DNA of 64,000 nucleotides, from NCBI RefSeq assembly GCF_000234095.1, contig NZ_JH376799.1, positions 444,313 through 508,312 on the forward strand. The letters run 5' to 3'. The translations under genes and the position numbers were made by a program. This stretch comes from Centipeda infelix ATCC 43532. Its GTDB lineage: Bacteria > Bacillota > Negativicutes > Selenomonadales > Selenomonadaceae. Shown piece by piece: positions 1 to 10,818 of the stretch; positions within the stretch are counted from its first letter, which is position 1; the number at the start of each line of letters is the position of its first letter. The notes beneath the pieces are model-generated. The model was not told the origin of the DNA. It did not search any database and saw only the letters and a program-made list of their open reading frames with translations.

Positions 1-1806
<1,806 letters not shown>

Positions 1807-1829
1807 CAATCTGTTCCTCCCGAAAGAAA

Positions 1830-1856
1830 CGCCCCCGTCCCGAGGGGACGAGGGCG
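1830..1856 (-). promoter_or_regulatory. Leader hairpin of valS (attenuator-like)
   Basis: In the minus-strand RNA, CGCCCUCGUCCC pairs with GGGACGGGGGCG over 12 bp (one G-U) with a CUC loop. It is followed by UUUCUUUC and then the ribosome binding site. It looks like the terminator half of an attenuator. The predicted leader is too short for a T-box stem I, and I see no T-box consensus (AGGGUGGNACCGCG), so it is not a classical T-box. The U-run is interrupted, so it may act on RNA stability or translation instead. Confidence 0.5.
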
Positions 1857-1890
1857 TCCGCACGTCGTCAATGCTATTATTGCAACGATA

Positions 1891-1919
1891 AGATTAGCAT
1901 AAATCGACGTATTTTGCAA
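1891..1919 (-). promoter_or_regulatory. Promoter of valS
   Basis: On the minus strand a -35 TTGCAA (1914-1919) and a -10 TAATCT (1891-1896) are separated by exactly 17 bases. Transcription would start near 1884, giving a leader of about 78 nt before the valS ATG. Confidence 0.6.
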
Positions 1920-1949
1920 GAATGACACACAGGAGTCTTTATCAGCGGT

Positions 1950-3053
1950 TCAGCTCCTGCACGAAAGGATCACTTCGCAAATACGATCCACCGCAGCCTC
2001 CTCCAGATCCGGATAGATCGGCAGTGTCAGCACGCGATCCGCAACAGAACGGGCAACGGGGGTCTGTTCCACATCATACTTGCCGCGGAAGCAGTCAAAC
2101 GTATTTGTGAGCGGATAGAAATACTTGCGGCTGTGTATATCCGCCCGTTCCAATGCAGCAAAGACCTCGTCGCGTGTGCTGCCAAATGCCTTTTCATCGA
2201 ACACAACGGGGAAATAGGCATAGTTCGGCACGACATCCGCCTGCGGTGTGTTCAGCTGCACGCCGTCGATGCCTTCCAGCCGTTCGCGATAGCGTTCCGC
2301 AACGACCTTGCGCCGCGCGATATCTTCCTCTACATGACGCAGATTGCACAGCCCCATCGCCGCACAGAACTCGTTCATCTTCGCATTCGAGCCGACACCG
2401 TCGACACACTCCGCATCGCGAATGCCAAAGTTCTTCAAGCGATACAACTTCCTTCCAAGCTCCTCATCGCGAAAGCATGCCGCGCCGCCCTCGATGGTGT
2501 GAAAGACCTTCGTCGCGTGGAAACTGAAGCACGCAACATCCCCGTACACTGCCGTACTCTTTCCCCGATAACGCACGCCGAAGGAATGTGCGGCATCGTA
2601 GATCACCTTCAGCCCATATCTGCGGGCAATGCGCTCGATTTCCTCCACGCGGCAGACATTTCCATAGACATGGACAGGCATAATGGCAGATGTGCGCTCT
2701 GTAATCAAGAGCTCAAGCTTCGTTACATCCATCGTATAGTCATGCGGGTCAATGTCGCAGAATACCGGCTCCAATCCGTTGCGTACAATCGCGTGCGTCG
2801 TCGAGGCAAACGTGAACGGTGTCGTGATGACCTCACCCGAGAGATTCAGCGCCTGCAGCGAGAGTTCGAGTGCCATGTGCCCATTCGTAAAGAGCTCGAC
2901 CTGCGCAGCGCCGAAAAAGTTCCGCAGGGCTGATTGAAACTCCTGATGCTTTGCCCCCATATTGGTCAGCCAGCGCGACTGCCAAATATCGCGAATCTCT
3001 GCGATGTACTCCTCCATCGGCGGCATCGACGACCGCGTCACCATGATGCTCAT
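1950..3053 (-). CDS. DegT/DnrJ/EryC1/StrS family PLP aminotransferase
   Basis: Fold-type I PLP enzyme of the sugar aminotransferase family, which moves an amino group from glutamate onto a keto (or aldehyde) sugar. 367 residues. PLP lysine in FSFHATKVFHTIEGG (about K182); DAAHSFG carries the cofactor-contacting aspartate. The start is taken as the ATG at 3053, preceded by GAGGGGAGG; an in-frame TTG seven codons upstream overlaps the end of the glycosyltransferase gene and is less likely. Last gene of the Lux/NeuB cluster by direction of transcription. Substrate unknown: a keto sugar is the family default, but the cluster also encodes enzymes that would release an aldehyde. Confidence 0.9.
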   Translation of the reverse strand: MSIMVTRSSMPPMEEYIAEIRDIWQSRWLTNMGAKHQEFQSALRNFFGAAQVELFTNGHMALELSLQALNLSGEVITTPFTFASTTHAIVRNGLEPVFCDIDPHDYTMDVTKLELLITERTSAIMPVHVYGNVCRVEEIERIARRYGLKVIYDAAHSFGVRYRGKSTAVYGDVACFSFHATKVFHTIEGGAACFRDEELGRKLYRLKNFGIRDAECVDGVGSNAKMNEFCAAMGLCNLRHVEEDIARRKVVAERYRERLEGIDGVQLNTPQADVVPNYAYFPVVFDEKAFGSTRDEVFAALERADIHSRKYFYPLTNTFDCFRGKYDVEQTPVARSVADRVLTLPIYPDLEEAAVDRICEVILSCRS

Positions 3054-3070
3054 ATCCCGCCTCCCCTCGA

Positions 3071-4690
3071 TCAATCCTCGTCCATCTGCAACACAAGCGT
3101 CGTGTCAATATCAAAATCAATTCGACAATCCTTGCGGAGGGCCTCCGCCATCGCTGCATACACACATAGAAGATCGTGGAACTCCGTCCCTGCCCAGAGC
3201 TCCGGAATCATCGCAGCAATCCGAAGGACTTCGCTCGCCATCTTGAGCCATTCCACAATTGCCTTGCGCCGCGTACCGAGATCATGGAGGAACAGATCTC
3301 GCTCCATCGCCTCACGGATCGTCAGTGCCCAACAGATGGCAGCACAGACGCGGGTTCTGTACTGCAGCTGCTCATTGCCCGGATGCATGCGAAATTTACT
3401 GAGCGGTGTCGGAATATACATCATATTGCCCTGACTGAGCAATCGAAGCCACATGGGGAAATCCGATATGAGATACTTCCCCTCTTTTCCCGAAAAGCCA
3501 AAATCATGTCCATCCCGCAAAAACTCCTTTCGGAGCAGGGCCGTGGTCGGCTCTCCAATAAAATTTGTTAAACTAATGAGGATTCCTGCCCCAATTTGTT
3601 CGCCGCTGAACTTCTTGCATTCATTCGTGATCGGTGCCGTCGTGTCCGTATCCGGCAGCTTGTTGCCGTTCACATCCATACATTCCCGATACGAGGTGAC
3701 AAGACTAAGATCGGGATGTGCAAAGAAACAGTCCATCATGACCGCAATCTTATCCGGCAGGAAGAGATCATCGTCCATCAGCCAGTTGACATAGTGTGCA
3801 TCCGCGTTGTCATAACTGCGGGCACGTGTCCAATTCTCCGGTGCCCCATAGGAGGGATGATGTTCGTAGTGAATGCGCGGATCGCTTGAGAAATCGCGCC
3901 GCATCATGTCCGCCGTCTCCGTGTTATGCGAGTTGTCCGTGATGAAAATGTCCAGATTGCGATAGGTCTGTGCAAGCACGCTCTCAAGAGCGAGACGGAA
4001 GTAGTGCGGCCGCTCAAACGTTGGAATAATGATCGAGACGAGCGGATAAATCTCCGATGAATACGTGTCGAGAAACACCTCTTGGCTCGCTTCATCCACT
4101 GCACACGCCCGCTTACGTGTGAGCAGCCACGGATCATCCTGCTGCGGCAGGACCGTACGATACCCCTTGCGGCGAAATTCGATGCACTGCGCTTCCGCAA
4201 AAAAACAATCGCCATGAAAAAGGTCACTGCGCCACGGGATATCGTACTGTGTGGCGATGAGATCTGGGCTCACCGCCATGACCTCCTCCGTCGCCCCCTC
4301 GACCGCCGCTCCATGAAAGGAGGTATCATCGGTATAGAGCAGTCTGCCCTTGAGCATCGGCGATGCGCCAAGCTCCCCCGATGTCGAGAGCTGTGCTGTG
4401 CCAACGAGCCCCATAATGCCGATTGCGGGATCCTCCGCAAATACGCGCAGCATCTCCGCAAAGAAATTCAGCCGCAAGAGGATGCTCCCCGCCGACAAAT
4501 AGACCTTATACTTCGCATCGCTCTCGTGCATCGCACGCTGATAGGCAGCAGCGACATTCCCATCGACAGATACCTCAATCAGCTCCACGGTAAATCCCGA
4601 TGGCACATCAATTGCATCGAGATACGAACGGATGGCAGAGCCTCCGCCCACATCGCACTGTGCAATGACTGCGATTTTCCTGTCATTCAT
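3071..4690 (-). CDS. Two-domain glycosyltransferase (StrF-like N-terminus + GT2)
   Basis: 539 residues. The N-terminal half (about 1-230) resembles the StrF/Glyco_tranf_2_5 fold: KIAVIAQCD start, and YKVYLSAGS with HGDCFFAEAQ where a DxD region would be. The C-terminal half (about 235-450) is a standard GT2 domain: PLVSIIIPTFERPHYFRLAL, then NWLMDDDLFLPDK with the DxD-type metal site. No membrane segment, so it is cytoplasmic, probably acting on a lipid- or protein-linked glycan or directly on a protein. The start at 4690 has GAAGGGAAAG upstream and follows the preceding gene by 14 bases; an in-frame upstream extension lacks a ribosome binding site. It is the only glycosyltransferase in the cluster, so it may do the final transfer. 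Acceptor unknown. Confidence 0.85.
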   Translation of the reverse strand: MNDRKIAVIAQCDVGGGSAIRSYLDAIDVPSGFTVELIEVSVDGNVAAAYQRAMHESDAKYKVYLSAGSILLRLNFFAEMLRVFAEDPAIGIMGLVGTAQLSTSGELGASPMLKGRLLYTDDTSFHGAAVEGATEEVMAVSPDLIATQYDIPWRSDLFHGDCFFAEAQCIEFRRKGYRTVLPQQDDPWLLTRKRACAVDEASQEVFLDTYSSEIYPLVSIIIPTFERPHYFRLALESVLAQTYRNLDIFITDNSHNTETADMMRRDFSSDPRIHYEHHPSYGAPENWTRARSYDNADAHYVNWLMDDDLFLPDKIAVMMDCFFAHPDLSLVTSYRECMDVNGNKLPDTDTTAPITNECKKFSGEQIGAGILISLTNFIGEPTTALLRKEFLRDGHDFGFSGKEGKYLISDFPMWLRLLSQGNMMYIPTPLSKFRMHPGNEQLQYRTRVCAAICWALTIREAMERDLFLHDLGTRRKAIVEWLKMASEVLRIAAMIPELWAGTEFHDLLCVYAAMAEALRKDCRIDFDIDTTLVLQMDED

Positions 4691-4704
4691 AGCGGCTTTC
4701 CCTT

Positions 4705-5667
4705 CTATCGCCAAAGTCCATGTCTCTGCAAAAATGCAGCCGGATCGTTCATGACATCCAGATTGTCGTGGATCTTCTCTAGCGGCCAGTCCCACCAGCG
4801 CAGATGCAGGAGGGCTTCAATCATCTCGGGTGGAAAACGGTACTTGATGATCTGCGCGGGGTTGCCGCCCACAATCGCATAGGGCGGTACATCCTTCACA
4901 ACGACACTGTCCGCCGCAATGACAGCGCCATCCCCGACCGTCAGAACCCCGCTGTCGCCCGCCGCTTTCAGTCGGCTGCCGCGTCCGATCCAAACATCCG
5001 AGCCAATGTGTACCCCACCCGCAGGACTCTTATACCCCAGAGAGGAACACCAATCCTCCGTATCAAAGTCCATGCAGCCGGGATCGTATGTGGTGACACG
5101 GCGATAGTCATGTTGGTTATTTAGTCCAACCTCAAGAACAATATGCGGACCAAAGGACGTGTAGTTCCCGACGCGCACCTCCTGCGCCCCGCTGCGATAG
5201 CCCCACTCGATTCGCCCTCCGACTCTGCTCTTTACCCCAACCGAAACCATACGTGAACCGTACGACCAGACGCGTGGAATCTCCGCATGCGTCGCATCCA
5301 AGAAGTTTTCTTCCCGATCCGTAAGTTCCGCCTGAAGTGCCCCATAGCCAACATTTTCCGCGAAGAGGCGCGGCACATCCAGCCCCGACATCCGAAAGAT
5401 GCGCCCGTCGAGCAATGACGCACGCGGAATCTCGGGGGCATACTGCCTGAGATATGCGAGCATCGGATAGAGCTTCGAGCAGGAGAGAAGCACACGCTGC
5501 ACGCTCACCGTCTCCGACGCCCCCTCGATCGAAAGCCCCTGTCCCGTGCAGGTTGCATAGCCGACGATCGAAAGTGTACCATCCTGCTCCGCACGCCGAT
5601 ACCGAGGAACAAGCTCCTCATCCAAGTCGCCGCCGAGAACGACAAGCACCTTCGTACACATGGGCAT
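4705..5667 (-). CDS. CatB-like hexapeptide acyltransferase with an extra N-terminal domain
   Basis: 320 residues. The C-terminal ~190 residues form a left-handed beta-helix acyltransferase of the xenobiotic/CatB type: repeated hexapeptides from VGNYTSFGPHI through HIGSDVWIGRGS, a likely catalytic His in NQHDY, and the typical ending GGNPAQIIKYRF...WWDWP. It would move an acetyl or other acyl group from CoA (or ACP) to a sugar hydroxyl or amine. The first ~115 residues (KVLVVLGGDLDEELVPRY...) are not part of that fold and I do not recognise them. Start at 5667 preceded by AAGGGGAT. It sits between luxC1 and the glycosyltransferase, so it may decorate the same sugar. Confidence 0.8.
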   Translation of the reverse strand: MPMCTKVLVVLGGDLDEELVPRYRRAEQDGTLSIVGYATCTGQGLSIEGASETVSVQRVLLSCSKLYPMLAYLRQYAPEIPRASLLDGRIFRMSGLDVPRLFAENVGYGALQAELTDREENFLDATHAEIPRVWSYGSRMVSVGVKSRVGGRIEWGYRSGAQEVRVGNYTSFGPHIVLEVGLNNQHDYRRVTTYDPGCMDFDTEDWCSSLGYKSPAGGVHIGSDVWIGRGSRLKAAGDSGVLTVGDGAVIAADSVVVKDVPPYAIVGGNPAQIIKYRFPPEMIEALLHLRWWDWPLEKIHDNLDVMNDPAAFLQRHGLWR

Positions 5668-5679
5668 ATCCCCTTCCGT

Positions 5680-6885
5680 TCAAATTGCCGAAATCACACG
5701 GCTCATGGTCCGAATGAGATCAACACCGTCCCAGACGAGCGCAAAGTCCATCGTGCGCCCCATCGGCACGATGCGGTCAACACCTGCAGGACGCATGGCG
5801 AGCACCGCCCGCAGGAGACTGTCCCGTTCCACGCCGTAATACGAAAGCGTCTGGCACGAAATGCCGCACAGCGGTCGTATCTCTGCAAGTTCCTGTGCCC
5901 GATATTCAATAAAGAAGCCGCTTCCTGCCTTGTATGCTGCAAGTTCCTCCGTCAGCTCCGCCACACAGACGCGCGTGATCAGATTGTCCTCCATAGGTAT
6001 TTGCTGCGCTGCAGCGTGCACGCCGAGCCGATAGAGCTGGGTCAGCTTATCCACCGCCTGAACGCCTTGCAGCGTGTAGCGCTCCCTCACAAGCGTATGC
6101 AGGGTGCTCCAAAACACCTCCTGCGCCGCCTTGACCTTCTCTGCTGTGCCGAGCCATACGACAAAGTGCGGCGCGGTACACGCATTTTGATCGCTGAGGT
6201 ACGTGTCATTGTAGAAATCCTGCGCGATCCGCCCCTTTTTCTCTGCAGCGAGATAGGCAGGGGCATCAATCACGGCAAGCGAATGACGGTCAGCAAACGT
6301 GATTTCATTCGCGCGCGGAGCAAGGGGCGCGCGGCGTATCGCTTCAATCGTCGCATCGCCGCCCCAGATCACGCGTGTATTTGCAAGCCGTGAGTAGTGC
6401 TCGGTTACGTCCTGCTCGTGTCCGTAACGGACGAAGAGGAAGTAGTGGAGAAGTGCAGGGAAGTCCACCAGCGTCTCCGCGAAAATCCGACAGAGAACAT
6501 CGACCTGCGGGAAGTCTTTCGACGGCAGACGCACAATGCTTGCATTTCCCGCAAGAAATGCCGCAAGGCACGAGTAGGCGAAGTTCACAGCTACATTCGA
6601 GGGTGCGATGTGAAAGACAATGCCGCGTCCAACCCGATTCCTTTCCGCATCATAGAGCTTCTGCATCTGACGCAGCGCGGCGGGGCGGCACCAAAAGCCG
6701 AGTGTTACGATATCGGGGTACGCCTTTGCCTCCGCATCTGCGAGAATCCTTGCCGAGAATGCGGCAAGAAAAGCGACCGCCTCCTCCGAAAAAATTGGAA
6801 GCGGGCGCACATCCACCATCCGCGCCTCGCTTTCCGCACCGCCGAGCACATAGGTCACGCCGTCAAAATGCTGCCGCATAGGCAT
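5680..6885 (-). CDS. luxC: Acyl-CoA/acyl-protein reductase, LuxC family (copy 1)
   Basis: 401 residues, full length for LuxC (PF05893), an aldehyde-dehydrogenase-fold enzyme that reduces an acyl thioester to the aldehyde with NADPH. The acyl-accepting cysteine is C236 in YLSDQNACTAPHF; the FHIAPSNVAVNFAYS and GNASIVRLPSKDF blocks are typical. The start overlaps the end of luxE1 by 23 bases: AGGGGGTGC lies 4-5 bases before ATGCCTATG. The second ATG (6879) aligns with the start of the other copy and is the alternative. With LuxE it normally forms the fatty acid reductase of bioluminescence, but there is no luxAB here. Its place beside sugar genes suggests a glycan precursor. Confidence 0.93.
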   Translation of the reverse strand: MPMRQHFDGVTYVLGGAESEARMVDVRPLPIFSEEAVAFLAAFSARILADAEAKAYPDIVTLGFWCRPAALRQMQKLYDAERNRVGRGIVFHIAPSNVAVNFAYSCLAAFLAGNASIVRLPSKDFPQVDVLCRIFAETLVDFPALLHYFLFVRYGHEQDVTEHYSRLANTRVIWGGDATIEAIRRAPLAPRANEITFADRHSLAVIDAPAYLAAEKKGRIAQDFYNDTYLSDQNACTAPHFVVWLGTAEKVKAAQEVFWSTLHTLVRERYTLQGVQAVDKLTQLYRLGVHAAAQQIPMEDNLITRVCVAELTEELAAYKAGSGFFIEYRAQELAEIRPLCGISCQTLSYYGVERDSLLRAVLAMRPAGVDRIVPMGRTMDFALVWDGVDLIRTMSRVISAI

Positions 6886-7942
6886 CGCTGCACCCCCTCA
6901 GTTCCGCTTGCTTCAGCCTGCCGAGCACCTTGAAATACTTCCCCTTGCGCCCGCACGGGCAGTCATCCTCACCGATAAGAACACCCTCGTCCTCCGTTAG
7001 GAGCGCGTGCCCAGGGTATGACTCCGGCAGGAGTGAGACCACCTCGATGATGCCGCGCTCACCGAAGGCTGCGGGCGAGAAGTCCAACGGACGGCGCACA
7101 ATGACATCGGCATACGTACTCGTGTGAAGATGTCCCTCCGCACATTCGAGATGAATGCAGCCCGTCTGCTCGACCATACCGTAGTAGTCCGCAACATCAA
7201 GATTGCCGCAGGCCGTACGCAGCGCCGCACGAAACGCCGCAGGCGTAACCGCCTCAGAGGCGAGCTTTTTCCAGCCGCCGCCATGAACCAGTATGGCATT
7301 CGAGAGATCAAGACGCTCGCCCGCCGCCTGCAGCGCCTTGTAGAAATGCTGCCACACCATAAATGTGAAGCCAAAGAGCAGGATGCGCTCGCCCGCGTGC
7401 TCTGCGAGAAATGCGCGAATGGCATCCAGCTGGAGCTCCATTGCGTCATTCAGCGCATAGATCTTCTTGCGCCCGAAGAGCGAAAATCCGAGGATGCCCG
7501 CCCCGCGTGCCGAGAACATCGCACGATTCTTGACGACGGAGGGACAGTCGAGGATGAGCATTGGCATACGGCTGCCCCCGATCCGATCGGAGACAATGCG
7601 CACGAGCGTCTTCTGCTGATTTGTTGCTGTCCCGCGATCGAGGAAAATGCGCGATACCTGCTGCCCCGTTGTCCCCGACGAGGTCATCGTCTTGAACACG
7701 TCCTCCTCCGCCACACTCCGCAGCTCCATCTCCTTGAAAAGCCGCACAGGCAAAAAGGGAATATCCTCCACCGAATGAACGCCCGCAGCAGAAAAACCAA
7801 TCGTCTCCATCATGCGCGCATAGGGCGCGCAATGCGCCCTATGCTGCTCCGTCAGACGCAAGAGCTCCTCATATATGAGTTGCTGCTTCTCCTCACGTGT
7901 TACGCCAAACGGCGGCAGAGCAAGCACTTCCTCATACGTCAT
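6863..7942 (-). CDS. luxE: Acyl-protein synthetase, LuxE family (copy 1)
   Basis: 359 residues; LuxE/PaaK-like adenylate-forming enzyme (PF04443) that activates a carboxylic acid as the acyl-AMP and passes it on as a thioester to its own residue and to LuxC. Seen: the nucleotide-binding stretch MTSSGTTGQQVSRIF, FGFTFMVWQ, YYGMVEQTGC, LLTEDEG and the C-terminal CPCGRKGKYFKVLGRLKQAE. The start is the ATG at 7942, overlapping the upstream ligase stop by 11 bases with GGAG 9 bases before it. Tight overlap on both sides implies translational coupling. Whether it feeds free acid or acyl-ACP into LuxC is not visible. Confidence 0.92.
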   Translation of the reverse strand: MTYEEVLALPPFGVTREEKQQLIYEELLRLTEQHRAHCAPYARMMETIGFSAAGVHSVEDIPFLPVRLFKEMELRSVAEEDVFKTMTSSGTTGQQVSRIFLDRGTATNQQKTLVRIVSDRIGGSRMPMLILDCPSVVKNRAMFSARGAGILGFSLFGRKKIYALNDAMELQLDAIRAFLAEHAGERILLFGFTFMVWQHFYKALQAAGERLDLSNAILVHGGGWKKLASEAVTPAAFRAALRTACGNLDVADYYGMVEQTGCIHLECAEGHLHTSTYADVIVRRPLDFSPAAFGERGIIEVVSLLPESYPGHALLTEDEGVLIGEDDCPCGRKGKYFKVLGRLKQAELRGCSDAYAAAF

Positions 7943-9344
7943 AATACTGCTCCAATTCGCGATAGACCGTCTTGCCCGAAGCATTTTTTGGAATCTCGGC
8001 AATACACTTTGCCGTAAACGCCGTGTGGTGCAGCCCGAGCTTTGTACTCAAAAACGGCACAATCTTGGGAACAAGTACCTCCTGCGTCACAAAGACATAG
8101 AGTTGATCGTCAACCCCCGCACACGCAACCTCAACTTCACCAAACTGCCGACGGAGAATATGCTCGACCTCCTGCAAATTCGTCCGCTTGCCGAACATCT
8201 TCAAAAAGCGCCGCTTGCGACCGACGATGGTATAGTACCCATCCGCATCGCGCTGCGCAAGATCGCCCGTCTCATAGCGTCCATGACGCTCATCGCCCCG
8301 TGCGAGATCCGCGCCGCTCTCCGCATAGCCGAGCGTGACATTTGCGCCGTAGTAGACCAGTTCACCGACCGTATCCGTGTCTGTGATTTCCTTTCCCGCC
8401 TCGTCGGCGAGCGCGAACCTGCCGCCCGGGATCGCAATCCCCATCGCCCCGACTTTTTCCAGTGCATACTGCGGCGGCAGATACCCCATACGTGCCGTTG
8501 CCTCTGCCGCACCGTACATCACGACGAATTTCTTCCCATACGCATCTGCATAGGCAGCAAACTCGCTGTGCAGCTCGGGATCGAGCTTGCCGCCCGCCTG
8601 CGTCAGCGTACGGAGCGCGGGGAGATCCATGCGGAAGAAGCGGAGCCGCTTCAGCATCGCGTACGTATAGGGGACACCGGAGAGGTTTGTGACTTCTTTT
8701 TCCCGCATAAGCTGCCAAAAACTGCGGTCAAAGAGCGTTTTCTCCGTCACAACAACGGAAGCACCGACAGCGAGGTGCGTATTCAGAACAGAAAGCCCAT
8801 AGACATAGTGCAACGGCAGATTCGTAACAGCACGTTCATCTTCGTGAAGATCCAAATACTGCACAATGGACTCTGTATTTGCCTTGAGATTATCATAGCT
8901 CTGCCGCACCAGCTTCGGGCTGCCCGTCGAGCCCGATGTTGTCATGAGGAGCGCGAGATCTGCGTGGAGCGGGTATGGATACTGCTCCCCCATATCGTAA
9001 AGGACACTGCCATCGATGTGTAAAACCTGCGTATAACGATTCAAAAAATCGAAATGCGCTTCCTCTGCAAAAATATAGGCCGGTGAATACTGCTCCAAAA
9101 GGCTTCGGAACAGGCCCTCATCCAAATCCTTATCGACCATAACGGGAACAATCCCATGATTGATAAAGCCCACATATGCCGCAATCGTTACAAGTGTATT
9201 GCTGCATAGCAAAAATACCAACGAGCGCGTTGGTATCATCTCCGCAATTTGTTCTGATGTATCAAGCAGTTTGCTGTATGCCCAAACCTCATTTTCCATG
9301 AACAGCGCGGGCATCTCGGCAAAAGGTTTCAGATCGAAAAACAC
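7932..9344 (-). CDS. AMP-dependent acyl ligase (class I adenylate-forming)
   Basis: 470 residues. ANL-superfamily enzyme: P-loop LLMTTSGSTGSPKLVRQSY, the VMYGAAEATARMGYL core, YETGDLAQRDADGYYTIVGRKRRFLKMFGKR hinge region and the catalytic lysine in KNASGKTVYREL at the C-terminus. It forms an acyl-adenylate and then a thioester. The ACP gene directly upstream makes that ACP the likely acceptor (acyl-ACP synthetase), though CoA cannot be excluded. The start is a GTG at 9344 with AGAGG 8-9 bases upstream. It is shorter than typical acetyl-CoA synthetases and similar in size to stand-alone adenylation/fatty-acyl-AMP ligases. Acyl specificity unknown. Confidence 0.88.
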   Translation of the reverse strand: MFFDLKPFAEMPALFMENEVWAYSKLLDTSEQIAEMIPTRSLVFLLCSNTLVTIAAYVGFINHGIVPVMVDKDLDEGLFRSLLEQYSPAYIFAEEAHFDFLNRYTQVLHIDGSVLYDMGEQYPYPLHADLALLMTTSGSTGSPKLVRQSYDNLKANTESIVQYLDLHEDERAVTNLPLHYVYGLSVLNTHLAVGASVVVTEKTLFDRSFWQLMREKEVTNLSGVPYTYAMLKRLRFFRMDLPALRTLTQAGGKLDPELHSEFAAYADAYGKKFVVMYGAAEATARMGYLPPQYALEKVGAMGIAIPGGRFALADEAGKEITDTDTVGELVYYGANVTLGYAESGADLARGDERHGRYETGDLAQRDADGYYTIVGRKRRFLKMFGKRTNLQEVEHILRRQFGEVEVACAGVDDQLYVFVTQEVLVPKIVPFLSTKLGLHHTAFTAKCIAEIPKNASGKTVYRELEQYYDV

Positions 9345-9356
9345 GGATACAGCCTC

Positions 9357-9596
9357 TTAAAATGTGATGTTGTAATTCTTCGACAGGATCTCTTTTCCAT
9401 GATCGAACGAATTAAAGTCAATGATGTCATCGGTGTCCATCATGATATCAAAGGCATCCTCGATGGCAGCCACCAACTCCATGTGTCCGACCGAATCCCA
9501 CGCACTGATGGACTGATATGTGAGCCCCTCCACATCGTCCTTGGAAACGCCAAGGTTGTCAGAAAATATCTGCGTGTACTTCTCCAAATTCGTCAT
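9357..9596 (-). CDS. Dedicated acyl carrier protein
   Basis: 79 residues, acidic. The phosphopantetheine site is S35 in the motif WDSVGHMEL, followed by an AIEDAFDI helix as in ACPs. It differs from fatty-acid AcpP (DSLDTVEL) and belongs to the specialised carrier proteins of glycan or secondary-metabolite loci. It lies 12 bases upstream of the AMP ligase and downstream of luxC2; GGAGAAAAT precedes the ATG. Expected to carry the acyl group that the ligase loads and the LuxC/LuxE proteins, the SDR and the FabZ-like enzyme act on. It needs a phosphopantetheinyl transferase, which is not in this window. Confidence 0.93.
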   Translation of the reverse strand: MTNLEKYTQIFSDNLGVSKDDVEGLTYQSISAWDSVGHMELVAAIEDAFDIMMDTDDIIDFNSFDHGKEILSKNYNITF

Positions 9597-9621
9597 GGTA
9601 TTTTCTCCTTCTCTGCAAACG

Positions 9622-10818
9622 TTATTGGTTGTTAATTTTTCTGGAAAGGGTCAACGGCAGATCATAACCGTCCCAAACAAAGGACAGATCAAGACTGTGC
9701 CCTACGGGAACGACTCGATCTCCTCCCCTCAGCCCCTTTTGAAAGATCATCTCCTTGATTTTATCATGCAGATGATCTCCCAGATACGTAACGGTCTGAC
9801 ACGACTTGTCAAGGACGCACGCCAGTTCATCCAAGCTTTCTAAACTATATTCGAGAAAGTACCCGCAATTCCCTTTATAATCCATCACACCCTCATACAG
9901 TTTCGGCAGCTCGATCCGCACCAACGCATTATTCTGCCGAATCTCCTCGATGCCGGGACAGGCATCCGCGAACACTGCTGTTTGCAGCAGCTTTTCCGAC
10001 CCGCTAATATCGCTCAGTCGATACTCTTGATTTACTTTTTTTTGAAGGCTCTCCCAAAAAAGCTTTTTTGCCTGATCGACGCGTTTTCCTGTCCATAGAA
10101 CCAGCCGCGTTGAACTGCAGGCATTCTGATCGGAATAGTAAGTATCAAGATAAAAATCTCCGGCAACAATTTGATGGTCCATCTGCAAATATGCATCCGC
10201 ATCAATCACAGCAATCGAATACCGATCCGCAAACCCCAGCTCCACGCATCGGGCTTGTGTGGAGTTTCTTTTTATATCTTCGATCGTTTTATCGCCCCCC
10301 CATATCATTCTGAGATCACAGATCGATGACAGCACGCGCGTCGCCTCGTTGTCATGTGCATATCGTACAATGCAGATGTAGGGACGCAAATCTTGAAACT
10401 CCCTCTGTAAAAGCATGCTGACCGCCTCACACAGCAGATCAACCTGTTCAAATTGTTTGTTGGATACGCGGATCACAGATGCATTTCCGGCGGTCAACGC
10501 ATAGACAAGGGAAACCGCAAACTGCACGGGAATATTCGAGGGCGCGATATGGAACGCCATCCCCCAGCCGATTCTTCTGCCAAAGGCTTCATATTTGGCG
10601 GCCTCTTTTTTTATGGATGCCTTGCGAAGCCAAAAAGCAAAGGCGGCGATATCCCCATACGCCTTCGCTTGGGGATCACGGAGCAGCACCTCGGATAATC
10701 TCCCCAGAAAGGATACGACATCTTCTGAAAACATCGGCAGTGCCCGTGTCTTCTCCATATTGCAGAGGACATCCATATTTCCGACTAAAAAGTCGATGTC
10801 CCTATATATGTGCTCCAT
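9622..10818 (-). CDS. luxC: Acyl-CoA/acyl-protein reductase, LuxC family (copy 2)
   Basis: 398 residues; second LuxC, clearly a paralogue of the copy at 5680 but only moderately similar. Catalytic cysteine C234 in YSDQNACSSTRLV; FHIAPSNIPVQFAVS and GNASVIRVSNKQF blocks conserved. The start ATG at 10818 overlaps luxE2 by 17 bases. The junction GTGCAGCGAT(A/G)CCTATG is shared with the luxE1-luxC1 junction, so the two-gene cassette was duplicated or acquired twice as a unit. Codon use is visibly more AT-rich than in copy 1, suggesting a different history. Two reductases may handle two acyl chain types. Confidence 0.92.
   Translation of the reverse strand: MEHIYRDIDFLVGNMDVLCNMEKTRALPMFSEDVVSFLGRLSEVLLRDPQAKAYGDIAAFAFWLRKASIKKEAAKYEAFGRRIGWGMAFHIAPSNIPVQFAVSLVYALTAGNASVIRVSNKQFEQVDLLCEAVSMLLQREFQDLRPYICIVRYAHDNEATRVLSSICDLRMIWGGDKTIEDIKRNSTQARCVELGFADRYSIAVIDADAYLQMDHQIVAGDFYLDTYYSDQNACSSTRLVLWTGKRVDQAKKLFWESLQKKVNQEYRLSDISGSEKLLQTAVFADACPGIEEIRQNNALVRIELPKLYEGVMDYKGNCGYFLEYSLESLDELACVLDKSCQTVTYLGDHLHDKIKEMIFQKGLRGGDRVVPVGHSLDLSFVWDGYDLPLTLSRKINNQ

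Noticed and set aside
1807..1949. T-box riboswitch before valS.
   Set aside because: The promoter at 1891-1919 leaves too little RNA, and the T-box consensus is absent.
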